Below, piece by piece: positions 1 through 7,875 of a DNA stretch of 64,000 bases. Under the pieces are notes generated by a model, which searched no databases, was not told the DNA's origin, and saw only the letters and a program-made list of their open reading frames with translations. Numbering within the stretch: position 1 is the stretch's first letter; each line of letters starts with the position of its first letter. The DNA is from Bacteroides sp. (GTDB lineage: Bacteria > Bacteroidota > Bacteroidia > Bacteroidales > Muribaculaceae), in assembly GCA_014802015.1 (NCBI GenBank), contig JAAVDB010000018.1, positions 58,322 through 122,321 on the forward strand. The letters are read 5' to 3'. A program made the position numbers and the translations under genes.

Positions 1-2
1 CC

Positions 3-812
3 GATTTCTGCACAGAACGTTTCCCTACCCTCCGCCGACAGCTTGAGGCAATGGGCGGCGGTCTTGAGATCACTCTGTTCTCGGCCATTCCCGCAGGCAG
101 CGGACTCGGCACAAGCAGCATCCTCGCATCAACCGTCCTGGGCGCCATCAGCGATTTCTGCTCGCTCGCATGGGATAAAATCGAGATATGCAGACGTACA
201 CTCGTACTCGAACAACTGCTCACCACCGGCGGAGGATGGCAGGATCAGTACGGAGGCGTGATCGGAGGAGTCAAACTGTTGCAATCGACCAAAGGTCTCG
301 CGCAGGCTCCATCGGTACGACATCTCCCATCCGACCTTTTCACCAATCCTGAGTACGCACCTTGCCATCTGCTTTTATATACCGGCATAACTCGTACCGC
401 AAAGGATATTCTTGCTGAAATCGTGAGGCGAATGTTTCTCAATCATGGCGATCAGTTAAGGCTGCTTCGCGAGATGAAGCATCATACTATAGAGATGTAT
501 GATGCCATACAACACGACGATTTCACCCGCATGGGCCATCTCATCGGTAGAACTTGGGAACAGAACAAAACCCTCGATCCCGGTACAAATCCTCAGGGAG
601 TCGAGAGAATCATCAGTCTGGTCAAGGATCTGTGTCTCGGCTACAAACTCCCCGGGGCCGGTGGTGGCGGTTATCTATATATGGTGGCAAAAGATCCTGA
701 AGCCGCCGCGCGCATCAGACATATCCTCGGCACGACTACTTCCCTGCCCTCCAACGCACGCATGGTCGAAATGTCCCTGTCGCGTCAGGGACTGCACGTC
801 ACGCGCAGCTGA
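3..812 (+). CDS. fkp: Bifunctional fucokinase/GDP-fucose pyrophosphorylase, C-terminal part (cut by window start)
   Basis: The reading frame is open back to the first bases of the window, so this is the 3' end of a longer gene; the ATG at 51 is internal. The visible part is a GHMP-kinase domain. It has a glycine/serine-rich ATP loop (AIPAGSGLGTSS) near its start and the late GHMP motif LPGAGGGGYLYM near its end. Fkp in Bacteroidetes phosphorylates salvaged L-fucose with ATP, then makes GDP-fucose for capsule and glycoprotein fucosylation; the kinase half is the C-terminal half, as seen here. A separate GHMP sugar kinase is the alternative, but the TTGGGWQDQYGG segment fits the fucokinase/heptokinase subgroup. 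A strong hairpin follows at 834-873. Confidence 0.8.
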   Translation, partial: DFCTERFPTLRRQLEAMGGGLEITLFSAIPAGSGLGTSSILASTVLGAISDFCSLAWDKIEICRRTLVLEQLLTTGGGWQDQYGGVIGGVKLLQSTKGLAQAPSVRHLPSDLFTNPEYAPCHLLLYTGITRTAKDILAEIVRRMFLNHGDQLRLLREMKHHTIEMYDAIQHDDFTRMGHLIGRTWEQNKTLDPGTNPQGVERIISLVKDLCLGYKLPGAGGGGYLYMVAKDPEAAARIRHILGTTTSLPSNARMVEMSLSRQGLHVTRS

Positions 813-833
813 CATAACGTAGCACATACATTA

Positions 834-873
834 TTGCCCGCCGGGAGTGAAAATTTCACCTTCCGGCGGGCAA
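834..873. terminator. Long hairpin between fkp and the convergent secreted-protein gene
   Basis: An 11-base GC-rich inverted repeat (834-844 with 863-873) encloses a second inner stem (847-852 with 854-859). It lies between convergent genes ending at 812 and 927 and can serve both strands. No long U-run follows on either side. Confidence 0.7.
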
Positions 874-926
874 TTTCATAAATATCGTGCGGCCGCGTCC
901 GTATAATGACCAACGGCCCGAAATTT

Positions 927-2084
927 CTATCTTACAATTATCTTGCTGACTTTATCACCGATTCGTTTAACATACACACCGGGTAGCAAAGGATGAGCGG
1001 CCACTCGTCCATCAATCGTATAATATACCGGCACATCTGTATCACGATCCTTTTCTACCGTCTTTATTCCTACGGTAAGACCTCCGTCAGAATATTCTTT
1101 ACTTATTACCTTTCCAAGAGGAACGGTTACATCCTCACTGCCGGTCTCATCGGCCGTCATATACCTAACGGGGAGTGCCCATAGCGTAGTATTGCCATCG
1201 GCCACGGCCCGTGATACTCCTGAAGGACTAACCGGTATGGAAACTGAAATCTTTTCACCTTCACGAAACCTCGGCACGTCGACTTTGTCAGGTGCGGCAA
1301 TCAGTTCCTCCAACGACACATCCTCACCTTCATTAAGTATATAATGAACGCTAATGCCATCCTGCCCTGTCAGATTATCGTTAGGAACAGAAGTCAACAC
1401 TATCTCACCGTTATTCTCATATTCGCTATCGTCAACCGTCCATTCAAAGAGGTCAAGACGATATATGCCCATAGCACTGTAATCATTCGGGAGTAACTTG
1501 AATACCTTGACTCCGCTCCCTGTCTCAGCATACTCCACACTCTGATACTTGTTATCCGAATCCCGGAGAGCAGACCTCAACTGGATATTTCCGGCATCGG
1601 GAGCGTCATAGATAATACGGAAATCCTTAGAATAAGCCGACGATGACACATTATCAAATACAAATCTGTAATTTGACTCAAGCACCCCAGCAAGCGTACT
1701 TCCGGTTGACTTATCGAAAATATTGACAGTATACTGCGATTGATCAGAATTCACACTTTTCAGCACGAACGTGTAGTCAACCTCACCATCAGTTTCTTCA
1801 AGCGATGCTATCTCAAAATCATCAGAAAAGCTGACCGCGACGGAACTCATATTGGCTTTCGGACTGTCAAATGCGGCACTACTCATAGCCACTTCATTTT
1901 CCGGCGAAGCAATAAGGAAAGTAAAGAAGTTCTTGTGCTCTCCGAGATATGCTGCTATCTTGTCAAACTCACCTTTGTGAACTCTGTAATAGGAACGGGC
2001 TGAAAGACCGAATGGCATGCTAAGAATTGCTGCTACTGCTGCACAACGGCCAATGAGGCTGTTGATAAAATCATAATTAATCAT
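927..2084 (-). CDS. Secreted protein with Bacteroidales C-terminal tail, function unknown
   Basis: This 385-residue protein has an N-terminal export signal (hydrophobic AAVAAILSMPFGLSA, cleavage expected near residue 29). The middle is rich in Asp, Ser and Val, typical of beta-sandwich surface proteins, and I recognise no enzyme motif. The last 35 residues read YYTIDGR, then PLLPGVYVKR, then KVSKIIVR. This matches the conserved tail on many secreted Bacteroidales proteins (YNLxGQ/R, PGxYxxxG, KxxxK). The tail may direct export or anchoring, though its role outside type IX secretion organisms is not settled. The gene is monocistronic, with a promoter match just upstream (2123-2153). Start chosen at the ATG 33 bases or so below the predicted transcription start. 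Confidence 0.75.
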   Translation of the reverse strand: MINYDFINSLIGRCAAVAAILSMPFGLSARSYYRVHKGEFDKIAAYLGEHKNFFTFLIASPENEVAMSSAAFDSPKANMSSVAVSFSDDFEIASLEETDGEVDYTFVLKSVNSDQSQYTVNIFDKSTGSTLAGVLESNYRFVFDNVSSSAYSKDFRIIYDAPDAGNIQLRSALRDSDNKYQSVEYAETGSGVKVFKLLPNDYSAMGIYRLDLFEWTVDDSEYENNGEIVLTSVPNDNLTGQDGISVHYILNEGEDVSLEELIAAPDKVDVPRFREGEKISVSIPVSPSGVSRAVADGNTTLWALPVRYMTADETGSEDVTVPLGKVISKEYSDGGLTVGIKTVEKDRDTDVPVYYTIDGRVAAHPLLPGVYVKRIGDKVSKIIVR

Positions 2085-2122
2085 TTAAAGGTAGAATTGA
2101 TGACTACTTAAAAATATGGAAA

Positions 2123-2153
2123 CAAAAGTATCAAATTATATCATACGTGACAA
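2123..2153 (-). promoter_or_regulatory. Bacteroidetes-type promoter for the secreted protein gene
   Basis: Read on the minus strand, the -7 box is TACTTTTG (2123-2130) with TTG (2151-2153) 20 bases upstream. It fits the TTTG-N20-TAnnTTTG pattern and lies 39 bases before the start codon. Confidence 0.6.
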
Positions 2154-2273
2154 CTTATTTTACGAAATAAGTTAGATAAAACAAAATATTATGAAAAATG
2201 TGAATCCAATCAATTCCAAATTAAAAAATTATGGCCCAAAATAGCATTCATAATAAAATTTACATGCAAAAAA

Positions 2274-2305
2274 TTTGTTTATGACATTAAAAAGACCTAC
2301 CTTTG
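2274..2305 (+). promoter_or_regulatory. Promoter of tRNA-Ser
   Basis: TTTG at 2274-2277 and TACCTTTG at 2298-2305 are separated by exactly 20 bases, a full Bacteroidetes consensus promoter. The tRNA begins 54 bases after the -7 box. Confidence 0.75.
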
Positions 2306-2358
2306 CAAAGCAAAAAGAAAAATAGTCTGTCCGAAGGGACGACAAAATCTCAAGCAAA

Positions 2359-2447
2359 GGAGAGATGGGTGAGTGGCTGAAACCACCGGTTTGCTAAACC
2401 GACGATGGGAGCAATCCTATCCACGAGTTCGAATCTCGTTCTCTCCG
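2359..2447 (+). tRNA. tRNA-Ser (anticodon GCT)
   Basis: A 7-bp acceptor stem (GGAGAGA with TCTCTCC) closes an 89-base class II tRNA. The anticodon loop carries GCT at 2393-2395, the variable arm is long as expected for serine, and the T-loop is TTCGAAT. The top pair of the anticodon stem (C2386/A2402) is mismatched. It reads AGC/AGU serine codons. An intrinsic terminator follows directly. Confidence 0.95.
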
Positions 2448-2452
2448 CAAGA

Positions 2453-2485
2453 AAAGACAAGCATCTTAATGCTTGTCTTTTTTGT
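2453..2485 (+). terminator. Terminator of tRNA-Ser
   Basis: A 12-base inverted repeat (AAAGACAAGCAT at 2453-2464 with its complement at 2469-2480) is followed by a T-rich run. Confidence 0.85.
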
Positions 2486-2619
2486 TTTTCTGACATAACC
2501 GTAATTACGGTACGAATGATTTTATCAACTTGAGGATAACTAATCATAAGAACCAATATACAACATCTTGACCGTCGTTTTTGCTCTTTCTGATTTCTTA
2601 TTTAAACAAGAGGCATAAA

Positions 2620-2663
2620 CCAACAAAATCCCCCAGCCGGATTCGGCTGAGGGATTTTGTTGG
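2620..2663 (-). terminator. Terminator of the exbB-exbD-exbD-tonB operon
   Basis: A nearly perfect 20-base inverted repeat (2620-2639 with 2644-2663) with a 4-base loop lies 39 bases past the tonB stop codon. The AAAATCC/GGATTTT outer part gives a U-rich tract on either strand. Confidence 0.85.
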
Positions 2664-2702
2664 TTATTCAAACAGGGTATTACTCTGTCCGCATCGCAGA
2701 CA

Positions 2703-3563
2703 TTATACGCCCTGGAGTTTGAACTGGATGGGGAGGGTATACCATACGTTCACAGCGTGTCCGTTCATCTTACCGGGGATGAACTTGGGAAGCTGCTTAA
2801 CAACGCGTACGGCCTCCTTGTCAAGGTCGGGATCCTTACCGCGTACGACGCGCACGTCTCCTACAGCACCAGTCTTGGTTACGACGAACTGTACTACCAC
2901 GCGACCCTGGATATTGTTTTCCTGAGCCATAGGGGGATAGTGGAGGTGATCACGTACAAACTTGAGGAGCGCTTCGTCACCACCGGGGAACTGGGGCTTC
3001 TGCTCAACCACGTCAAACACGCGGTTATCCTCAACGGGTTCAGGTCTCTTCTCTTCCACGATGACTTCGTCCTTATGCTCACGGACAACGTTAAGGTCAT
3101 CAGTACCCTTGTCAAAGTCAGTGGTACCAACGGCGGTATCGGTATCCTTGAGTTCATCCTGGCTCTTAATCTCCTCTGAAACTTCCTCGTCACGCACAAT
3201 GGCGAGCTCGGTTGCCTTCACAGTATTAAGAATCTCCTCGGGAAGAGCCTCAGGCTGCTGTTCCTCAACGCGCTGCTGTTCGGGTTCATCTTCAGGTTCG
3301 TCATCCTTCTGATCCTCCTGAGCATAGTCGATGAGGGCCTGCTCGATCTGATCCTCGGGAGCAACTTCAGCCTGTTGAAGCACTGTGTTAGCTACAAGAC
3401 CGAGGATAGCGACGATAAGAAGAACGATAATGATGACGAGCATAGCGCGGTTGTGACGCTTGGCCGAAGCCTTACGCAGCGAATATGCGCCGAAGTCTTT
3501 ATTCTTACCTTCAAATATAAGGTCAATCCATTCTGATGATGAAAGATCTACATCTTTTGCCAT
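2703..3563 (-). CDS. tonB: TonB energy-transducing protein
   Basis: TonB spans the periplasm and passes inner-membrane ion energy to outer-membrane receptors. This 286-residue protein has a short cytoplasmic N-terminus, one membrane segment at about residues 41-61, and a strongly acidic Glu/Gln/Pro linker (about 64-191). A TonB C-terminal domain follows (about 192-286) with the Bacteroidetes signature FPGG, then HYPPMAQENNIQGRV, and a closing WYTLPIQFKL. The linker is acidic rather than Pro/Lys-rich as in the proteobacterial protein, which is common in Bacteroidetes. It is the last gene of an operon behind exbB and two exbD genes, 44 bases after the preceding gene, and is a plausible partner for the SusC at 60475-63867. 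Confidence 0.92.
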   Translation of the reverse strand: MAKDVDLSSSEWIDLIFEGKNKDFGAYSLRKASAKRHNRAMLVIIIVLLIVAILGLVANTVLQQAEVAPEDQIEQALIDYAQEDQKDDEPEDEPEQQRVEEQQPEALPEEILNTVKATELAIVRDEEVSEEIKSQDELKDTDTAVGTTDFDKGTDDLNVVREHKDEVIVEEKRPEPVEDNRVFDVVEQKPQFPGGDEALLKFVRDHLHYPPMAQENNIQGRVVVQFVVTKTGAVGDVRVVRGKDPDLDKEAVRVVKQLPKFIPGKMNGHAVNVWYTLPIQFKLQGV

Positions 3564-3607
3564 AATTCAAGATTTTTCAGGGTTAATATATATCTATCAT
3601 CTACAGA

Positions 3608-4357
3608 TTATTTCTTAGGATTCTTCTTGAGATAATCGATGATGAGTGCCGAGTCAACCTGATTGATGTTGTCAATCTGGTAACGCGAGATCTGGTTGAT
3701 CTGCATTTCGTCAAGAGCACTGATCAGACTCTCCCATGAAGCCTCGGGAGCGGCCTTGATAATAACAACGGGGCGGGTAAGAGTGGAGTCGTTACGGATC
3801 TCGCGTGCACGAGCCTGATAGATAGAGTCATTGGCAGCAGAGTTGCCGGGAGCGAACTCCTTATTGCGCCAACGAGCCTTCTCGACTTCAATCTTGCTAA
3901 GAACGAGTGCGTTGCGGTCGTGAAGGATCTTGCGGATACCGCGCTGGATACGGCCATCGTTGCCAACGAACTGTTCGGCTTTGAGCTTATTGTTGTCAAT
4001 AAGTCCGTCACCGTCAGCGTCTGCGACTTCAGGCATACCTTCGTAGTAATACACAGTATTCATCGGACGGCCGGCATCGTCTTTCTTAACTTCGCCGTTC
4101 TCGTTACGGTCAGTCGTGAGGATGAGCGTAATTGCTTCAGATTCCTTTGCTTTGTTCATCTCCTGCTGCTCAACTTTCTCATTGGAAGGAAGCGAGATAG
4201 TCAGGGTCTGAGACTTAATCATCGTGGTACAAAGCATGAAGAATGTAATCAGAAGCATGTTCATGTCCACCATGGGGGTGAAGTCCACATGGATCGACAT
4301 TTTCTTTTGGGCACCTTTTTTCTTCTTGCCCTTGTCTGATTGTTCGATTTGTGCCAT
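3608..4357 (-). CDS. exbD: ExbD/TolR-type proton-channel subunit with an acidic Ca-loop-like insert
   Basis: ExbD forms the ion-powered stator with ExbB. At 249 residues it is longer than classical ExbD (about 140). A basic lysine-rich N-terminus precedes one membrane helix carrying the essential-type aspartate D31 in TPMVDMNMLL. The periplasmic part is enlarged. It includes DADGDGLID (residues 113-121), which has the D-x-D-x-D-G spacing of EF-hand or dockerin calcium loops. The end (about 194-246) resembles the usual ExbD periplasmic fold (RPVVIIKAAPEASWESLISALD). It starts 7 bases after the upstream exbD, so translation is probably coupled. Confidence 0.88.
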   Translation of the reverse strand: MAQIEQSDKGKKKKGAQKKMSIHVDFTPMVDMNMLLITFFMLCTTMIKSQTLTISLPSNEKVEQQEMNKAKESEAITLILTTDRNENGEVKKDDAGRPMNTVYYYEGMPEVADADGDGLIDNNKLKAEQFVGNDGRIQRGIRKILHDRNALVLSKIEVEKARWRNKEFAPGNSAANDSIYQARAREIRNDSTLTRPVVIIKAAPEASWESLISALDEMQINQISRYQIDNINQVDSALIIDYLKKNPKK

Positions 4358-4364
4358 GGTGTGA

Positions 4365-5081
4365 TTATTCTTGCTCAGTTTTTAAAGCGGTCATGATGCT
4401 GAAGCGGTTCATCTTGAGCGACTGAAGGTTGTCGAGGACATCGTGTACTACATCGTAGGGGGTGTCCTTGTCAGCCTTGACGGCTATACCTTCGCCTTTC
4501 TTCATAGCTTTCTGAAGATTGTCGTTGCCCGAGTTATAGATGGCGCGCATCCAGATCTGGAACTCATTGAGGTGCTCCATATCCTTGTTCTCTGCGATGG
4601 GTATACCAACGCCTTTCTGTGTCATATCAGAGATAAACTTATCCTGATCAGCCTGAGAAAGCGAGAGGAACTGGTGTAGGAACTGGAAGGGTACTCCAAA
4701 CATATTGATTTTGGAGAAAGCTTCGCGATCCTGTGCTGTAAGCTGAATTGCCTTAGAAGGATTCTGCTTGTTATAGAGCGTTACTGCTTCATCGAGGATG
4801 GTCTTGCGAAGAGCCTCGGTTCCCCATGTGTCCTTAAGTTCGGCATCAGCGTCACCGGCAATGGAGATGAAGACTTTTCCTTCGGGGCTGACAAGTATCG
4901 ATGCGATATTTGCGGTCGGTACTTTCTGCTCCGATACAGACGAAGGCGTCATTACGGTGACGGGCTCCTTCTGAAGGAAGGTCGATGTCAACATGAAGAA
5001 AGTAAGCAAGAGCACAGTCACGTCACTCATCGCGGTCATGTCGATGAGGGTGCTTTTTCTCTTAATTTTTACTTTTCCCAT
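4365..5081 (-). CDS. exbD: ExbD/TolR-type proton-channel subunit (first of two)
   Basis: This 238-residue subunit has a basic start, a single membrane helix at about residues 17-35 and the channel aspartate D20 in MTAMSDVTVLLLTFF. The periplasmic part is larger than in classical ExbD and diverges from the second copy downstream, so the two are not recent duplicates. Paired dissimilar ExbD proteins encoded with one ExbB are common in Bacteroidetes and probably form a mixed dimer in the ExbB pore. It lies between exbB (72 bases upstream) and the second exbD (7 bases downstream). Confidence 0.88.
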   Translation of the reverse strand: MGKVKIKRKSTLIDMTAMSDVTVLLLTFFMLTSTFLQKEPVTVMTPSSVSEQKVPTANIASILVSPEGKVFISIAGDADAELKDTWGTEALRKTILDEAVTLYNKQNPSKAIQLTAQDREAFSKINMFGVPFQFLHQFLSLSQADQDKFISDMTQKGVGIPIAENKDMEHLNEFQIWMRAIYNSGNDNLQKAMKKGEGIAVKADKDTPYDVVHDVLDNLQSLKMNRFSIMTALKTEQE

Positions 5082-5153
5082 ATTACGATATCGGTTGAAG
5101 AGTGTTTATTGGAAATGTTTAAGAAATTATCTTCGTGATAAAGTAATGTGGAA

Positions 5154-5972
5154 TTAGTGTGTAGCGGCGAATGTCTGCACGATAGAGAAACCGATCTCGT
5201 CGATAGCGTAGGTCAGGTTGTCGATCTTATTGGTGTAGAAGTTGTAAGAGATTACAGCGAAAGCACCGGTTGCGATACCGAAGGCGGTGTTGATAAGAGC
5301 CTCAGAGATACCGGTAGAGAGCTCGGTCGAGTCAGGAGCACCTGAAGCGGCGAGAGCCTGGAACGACTTGATCATACCGATTACAGTACCGAGAAGACCG
5401 ACGAGAGTACCGAGAGTGGTGAGGGTAGCGACGATGGGGAGGTTCTGCTGGAGAGCGGGCATCTCAAGTGCGGTAGCTTCCTCAACGCTCTTCTGGAGGT
5501 TGGTGATCTTCTGCTCCTTGGTGAGGACAGTATTCTTGTCCATTTCCTCATAAGACTTGAGGGCAGCGGCTACAACAGCGGCTACAGAACCCTTCTGCTT
5601 GCTGCAGAGATCCTTTGCACCCTGAATGTTGTTAGCGGCGAGACACTTCTTAACACCGGCAACGAACTTCTCGATTGAACCTTTACCCTTAGCTGATGAA
5701 AGAGCGATCCAACGCTCTACTGAGAGAACGATTACAGTAAGGAAGAGAGTCTGGAGGATAGGCACGATGAAACCGCCTTTGTAGATTGTGCCCCAGAGAT
5801 CGATGGGGTGACCTTCCTCAAAGTGTGATTCGTGGCCGAACCAGAAGATGAAGAGAAGAACTGCTACAACAAGACATGCGAGGATTACCAGGAATGCATT
5901 CTTGATACCGGCAACATTGCTGCCTTCTTTCTTTGCAGCCGGCTTGGCTACTGTGGGCTTTTGAGCTTCCAT
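5154..5972 (-). CDS. exbB: ExbB/TolQ/MotA-family proton-channel protein
   Basis: ExbB forms the pentameric inner-membrane channel that powers TonB. The 272-residue protein has an Ala/Lys-rich cytoplasmic tail, membrane helices at about 24-45 and 66-84, and a cytoplasmic region. The conserved MotA/ExbB core spans about 178-246, with NLPIVATLTTLGTLVGLLGTV and GISEALINTAFGIATGAFAV as the two pore-lining helices. It is the first gene of the operon. The promoter lies about 290 bases upstream, leaving a long untranslated leader. Confidence 0.92.
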   Translation of the reverse strand: MEAQKPTVAKPAAKKEGSNVAGIKNAFLVILACLVVAVLLFIFWFGHESHFEEGHPIDLWGTIYKGGFIVPILQTLFLTVIVLSVERWIALSSAKGKGSIEKFVAGVKKCLAANNIQGAKDLCSKQKGSVAAVVAAALKSYEEMDKNTVLTKEQKITNLQKSVEEATALEMPALQQNLPIVATLTTLGTLVGLLGTVIGMIKSFQALAASGAPDSTELSTGISEALINTAFGIATGAFAVISYNFYTNKIDNLTYAIDEIGFSIVQTFAATH

Positions 5973-6253
5973 AATTTGTTTAACTGGTTTTGTTTTGGTT
6001 TATTAGTTTGAGATTATGTTTTGATGATTCGGTTCTGTAGCCGATCGGCACACCCTCCTGCGCATCTTAGCTGCAACTGACCGGTGAACTGTTACAACTG
6101 ACCATACAGGTCCTTAACAGCCATGACCGGATGCCGGGAATCGGAATGTGATGCGGACTGGTATATCAATCGGATTTAAGGATTAAACTTTAATACTATT
6201 AAACTGATTACACTTGCTGCATGCCTCCATCAGTGACACGAGGGTATAATAAC
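5973..6253 (-). promoter_or_regulatory. Long 5' leader of the exbB operon
   Basis: Between the predicted transcription start (near 6253) and the exbB start codon there are about 280 untranslated bases with no convincing gene. On the transcribed strand GGTCAGTTG occurs twice (complement at 6074-6082 and 6095-6103), 21 bases apart. I recognise no known riboswitch family. The leader could carry post-transcriptional control, but nothing in the sequence proves it. Confidence 0.4.
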
Positions 6254-6259
6254 GATATG

Positions 6260-6291
6260 CAAATTTAAAATGAAATTTCCGTGTATGCAAA
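6260..6291 (-). promoter_or_regulatory. Promoter of the exbB-exbD-exbD-tonB operon
   Basis: On the minus strand TTTG (6288-6291) and TAAATTTG (6260-6267) are exactly 20 bases apart, a full match to the Bacteroidetes pattern. It stands back to back with the nqr promoter. Confidence 0.7.
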
Positions 6292-6389
6292 CCTTTCATG
6301 TCTTTTTTTAGCCTTAAAACAATAATTTTACTAATTAGATGTAAGTATGTAGCAAATATTGCATGACTTATGTACAAAATGCTTAATAT

Positions 6390-6424
6390 TTTGAAACATA
6401 TTTAAAATATATTTAGTACCTTTG
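6390..6424 (+). promoter_or_regulatory. Promoter of the nqr operon
   Basis: A perfect -7 box TACCTTTG lies at 6417-6424. A TTTG at 6390-6393 is 23 bases upstream, slightly wider than the usual 19-21. The nqrA start codon follows about 80 bases later. Confidence 0.6.
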
Positions 6425-6504
6425 TCACTTTCAATAGATGTCAGTAATTCCGGCAGACGTGCCGGTATCCATAGATAGGTACATATATATTTTATTTCAC
6501 TATA

Positions 6505-7848
6505 ATGAGAAGGACCATTAACCTCAAGAAGGGATTGAACATGCGCCTTGAGGGCTCTCTGACGGCCACAGATGTGGCAGCCACGGTTATGCCCGACAAG
6601 ATCGCCATAATCCCTGACGACTTTCCCGGTTTCCTCCCCAAACCTGATGTAAAGGAGGGTGACACCGTCGAACCCGGCAGCCCGCTCATGCATGACAAGA
6701 ATGATACAGACGTACGTCTGGTGTCACCCGTCGCGGGCACCGTGGAGAGCATCGTGCGCGGACCGCGCCGCAAGATCGAGCGTATCGTAATCAATTGCCC
6801 CGACTCCAAGACGGCTGTATCAGCCACAGGTTCTGCACCTGAGTTTAATGAGCAGGCGATTCGCACGGCGCTTAAATCGTCAGGTCTGTGGGCCATGATG
6901 CGCCGCCGACCCTACGACATCATCCCGATGGAGTCAGACACTCCGCGCGACATCTTCATCACAGCGATGGACACTGCTCCCCTCGCGCTCAATCTCGAAG
7001 AAATGGTCAAGGGGATGGAGGCCTATCTGACAAAAGGTGTTGAAGCTCTGTCAAAACTCACACACGGCACTATATATATATGTGTCGCCTCAGGCAGCAA
7101 ACTCCCCGACATCAAGGGAGCGGAGATGGTAGAACTCCCCATGCTTCACCCCGCCGGTAATGCGGGCGTACAGATAGCGAATATCGCCCCCGTCAATAAG
7201 GGCGAGGCAGTATGGACCATTGACATCGTCACATTAGCTAAAATCGGCCGGTTGATGACTGACGGATGCGTGGACTACTCGGTCAACGTGGCCATAACCG
7301 GCAGCGAGGTTATCGACCCCAAAGTCATCGCAACAGTCCCCGGCGCCCCGCTCGCATCACTCACCGCCGGTAACGTCAAGGCTGACGGCCGTAATCACCG
7401 CATCATTTCGGGCAACGTACTGACCGGCATCCCCGTTGGTGAAGACGGATTCCTGAGATACCCCTACCGTCAGGTGACCGTGATACCTGAGGGAGATGAC
7501 GCTGACGAGTTCATGGGATGGGCTTCGCTCAGCCCCTCAAAAATGAGCGAGAGCCGTTCATTCTTAGGCAAACTCTTCGGCAGGAAGTTCAGCCCCGACG
7601 CACGTCTGCAGGGCGGACGCCGCGCCATGATCATGTCGGGCATCTATGACGACTATATCCCGATGGACATCATGCCTGAATATCTCATCAAGGCAATCCT
7701 CGCCAAAGACATCGACAGCATGGAGGCCCTCGGCATCTACGAAGTGGCTCCCGAAGACTTCGCGCTTGCCGAATATGCCGACCCGTCGAAACTCGAACTC
7801 CAGCGCATAGTGCGCGAGGGTCTCGATTACCTGCGCAGCGAAGTTTAA
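6505..7848 (+). CDS. nqrA: Na+-translocating NADH:quinone reductase subunit A
   Basis: NqrA is the peripheral cytoplasmic subunit of the sodium-pumping respiratory complex and is associated with quinone binding. It is 447 residues, the usual length. The N-terminus reads INLKKGLNMRLEGS and is followed by the PDDFPGFLPKPDVKEGDTVEPGSPL segment that resembles a biotinyl/lipoyl fold; SPVAGTVESIVRGPRRKIERI is typical of the family. Start placed at 6505 because the lead-in to the INLKKGL motif is short, as in relatives. It opens a tight six-gene operon. Confidence 0.95.
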   Translation: MRRTINLKKGLNMRLEGSLTATDVAATVMPDKIAIIPDDFPGFLPKPDVKEGDTVEPGSPLMHDKNDTDVRLVSPVAGTVESIVRGPRRKIERIVINCPDSKTAVSATGSAPEFNEQAIRTALKSSGLWAMMRRRPYDIIPMESDTPRDIFITAMDTAPLALNLEEMVKGMEAYLTKGVEALSKLTHGTIYICVASGSKLPDIKGAEMVELPMLHPAGNAGVQIANIAPVNKGEAVWTIDIVTLAKIGRLMTDGCVDYSVNVAITGSEVIDPKVIATVPGAPLASLTAGNVKADGRNHRIISGNVLTGIPVGEDGFLRYPYRQVTVIPEGDDADEFMGWASLSPSKMSESRSFLGKLFGRKFSPDARLQGGRRAMIMSGIYDDYIPMDIMPEYLIKAILAKDIDSMEALGIYEVAPEDFALAEYADPSKLELQRIVREGLDYLRSEV

Positions 7849-7875
7849 CCCGTCTATCCACTCATCCAACACAAA

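Noticed and set aside
2350..2556. 68-codon frame on the minus strand across tRNA-Ser
   Set aside because: It is the antisense of the tRNA and its terminator; such frames arise from conserved tRNA sequence and are often misannotated.
5973..6253. Known riboswitch in the exbB leader
   Set aside because: No recognisable cobalamin, TPP, FMN or other consensus could be found by eye.
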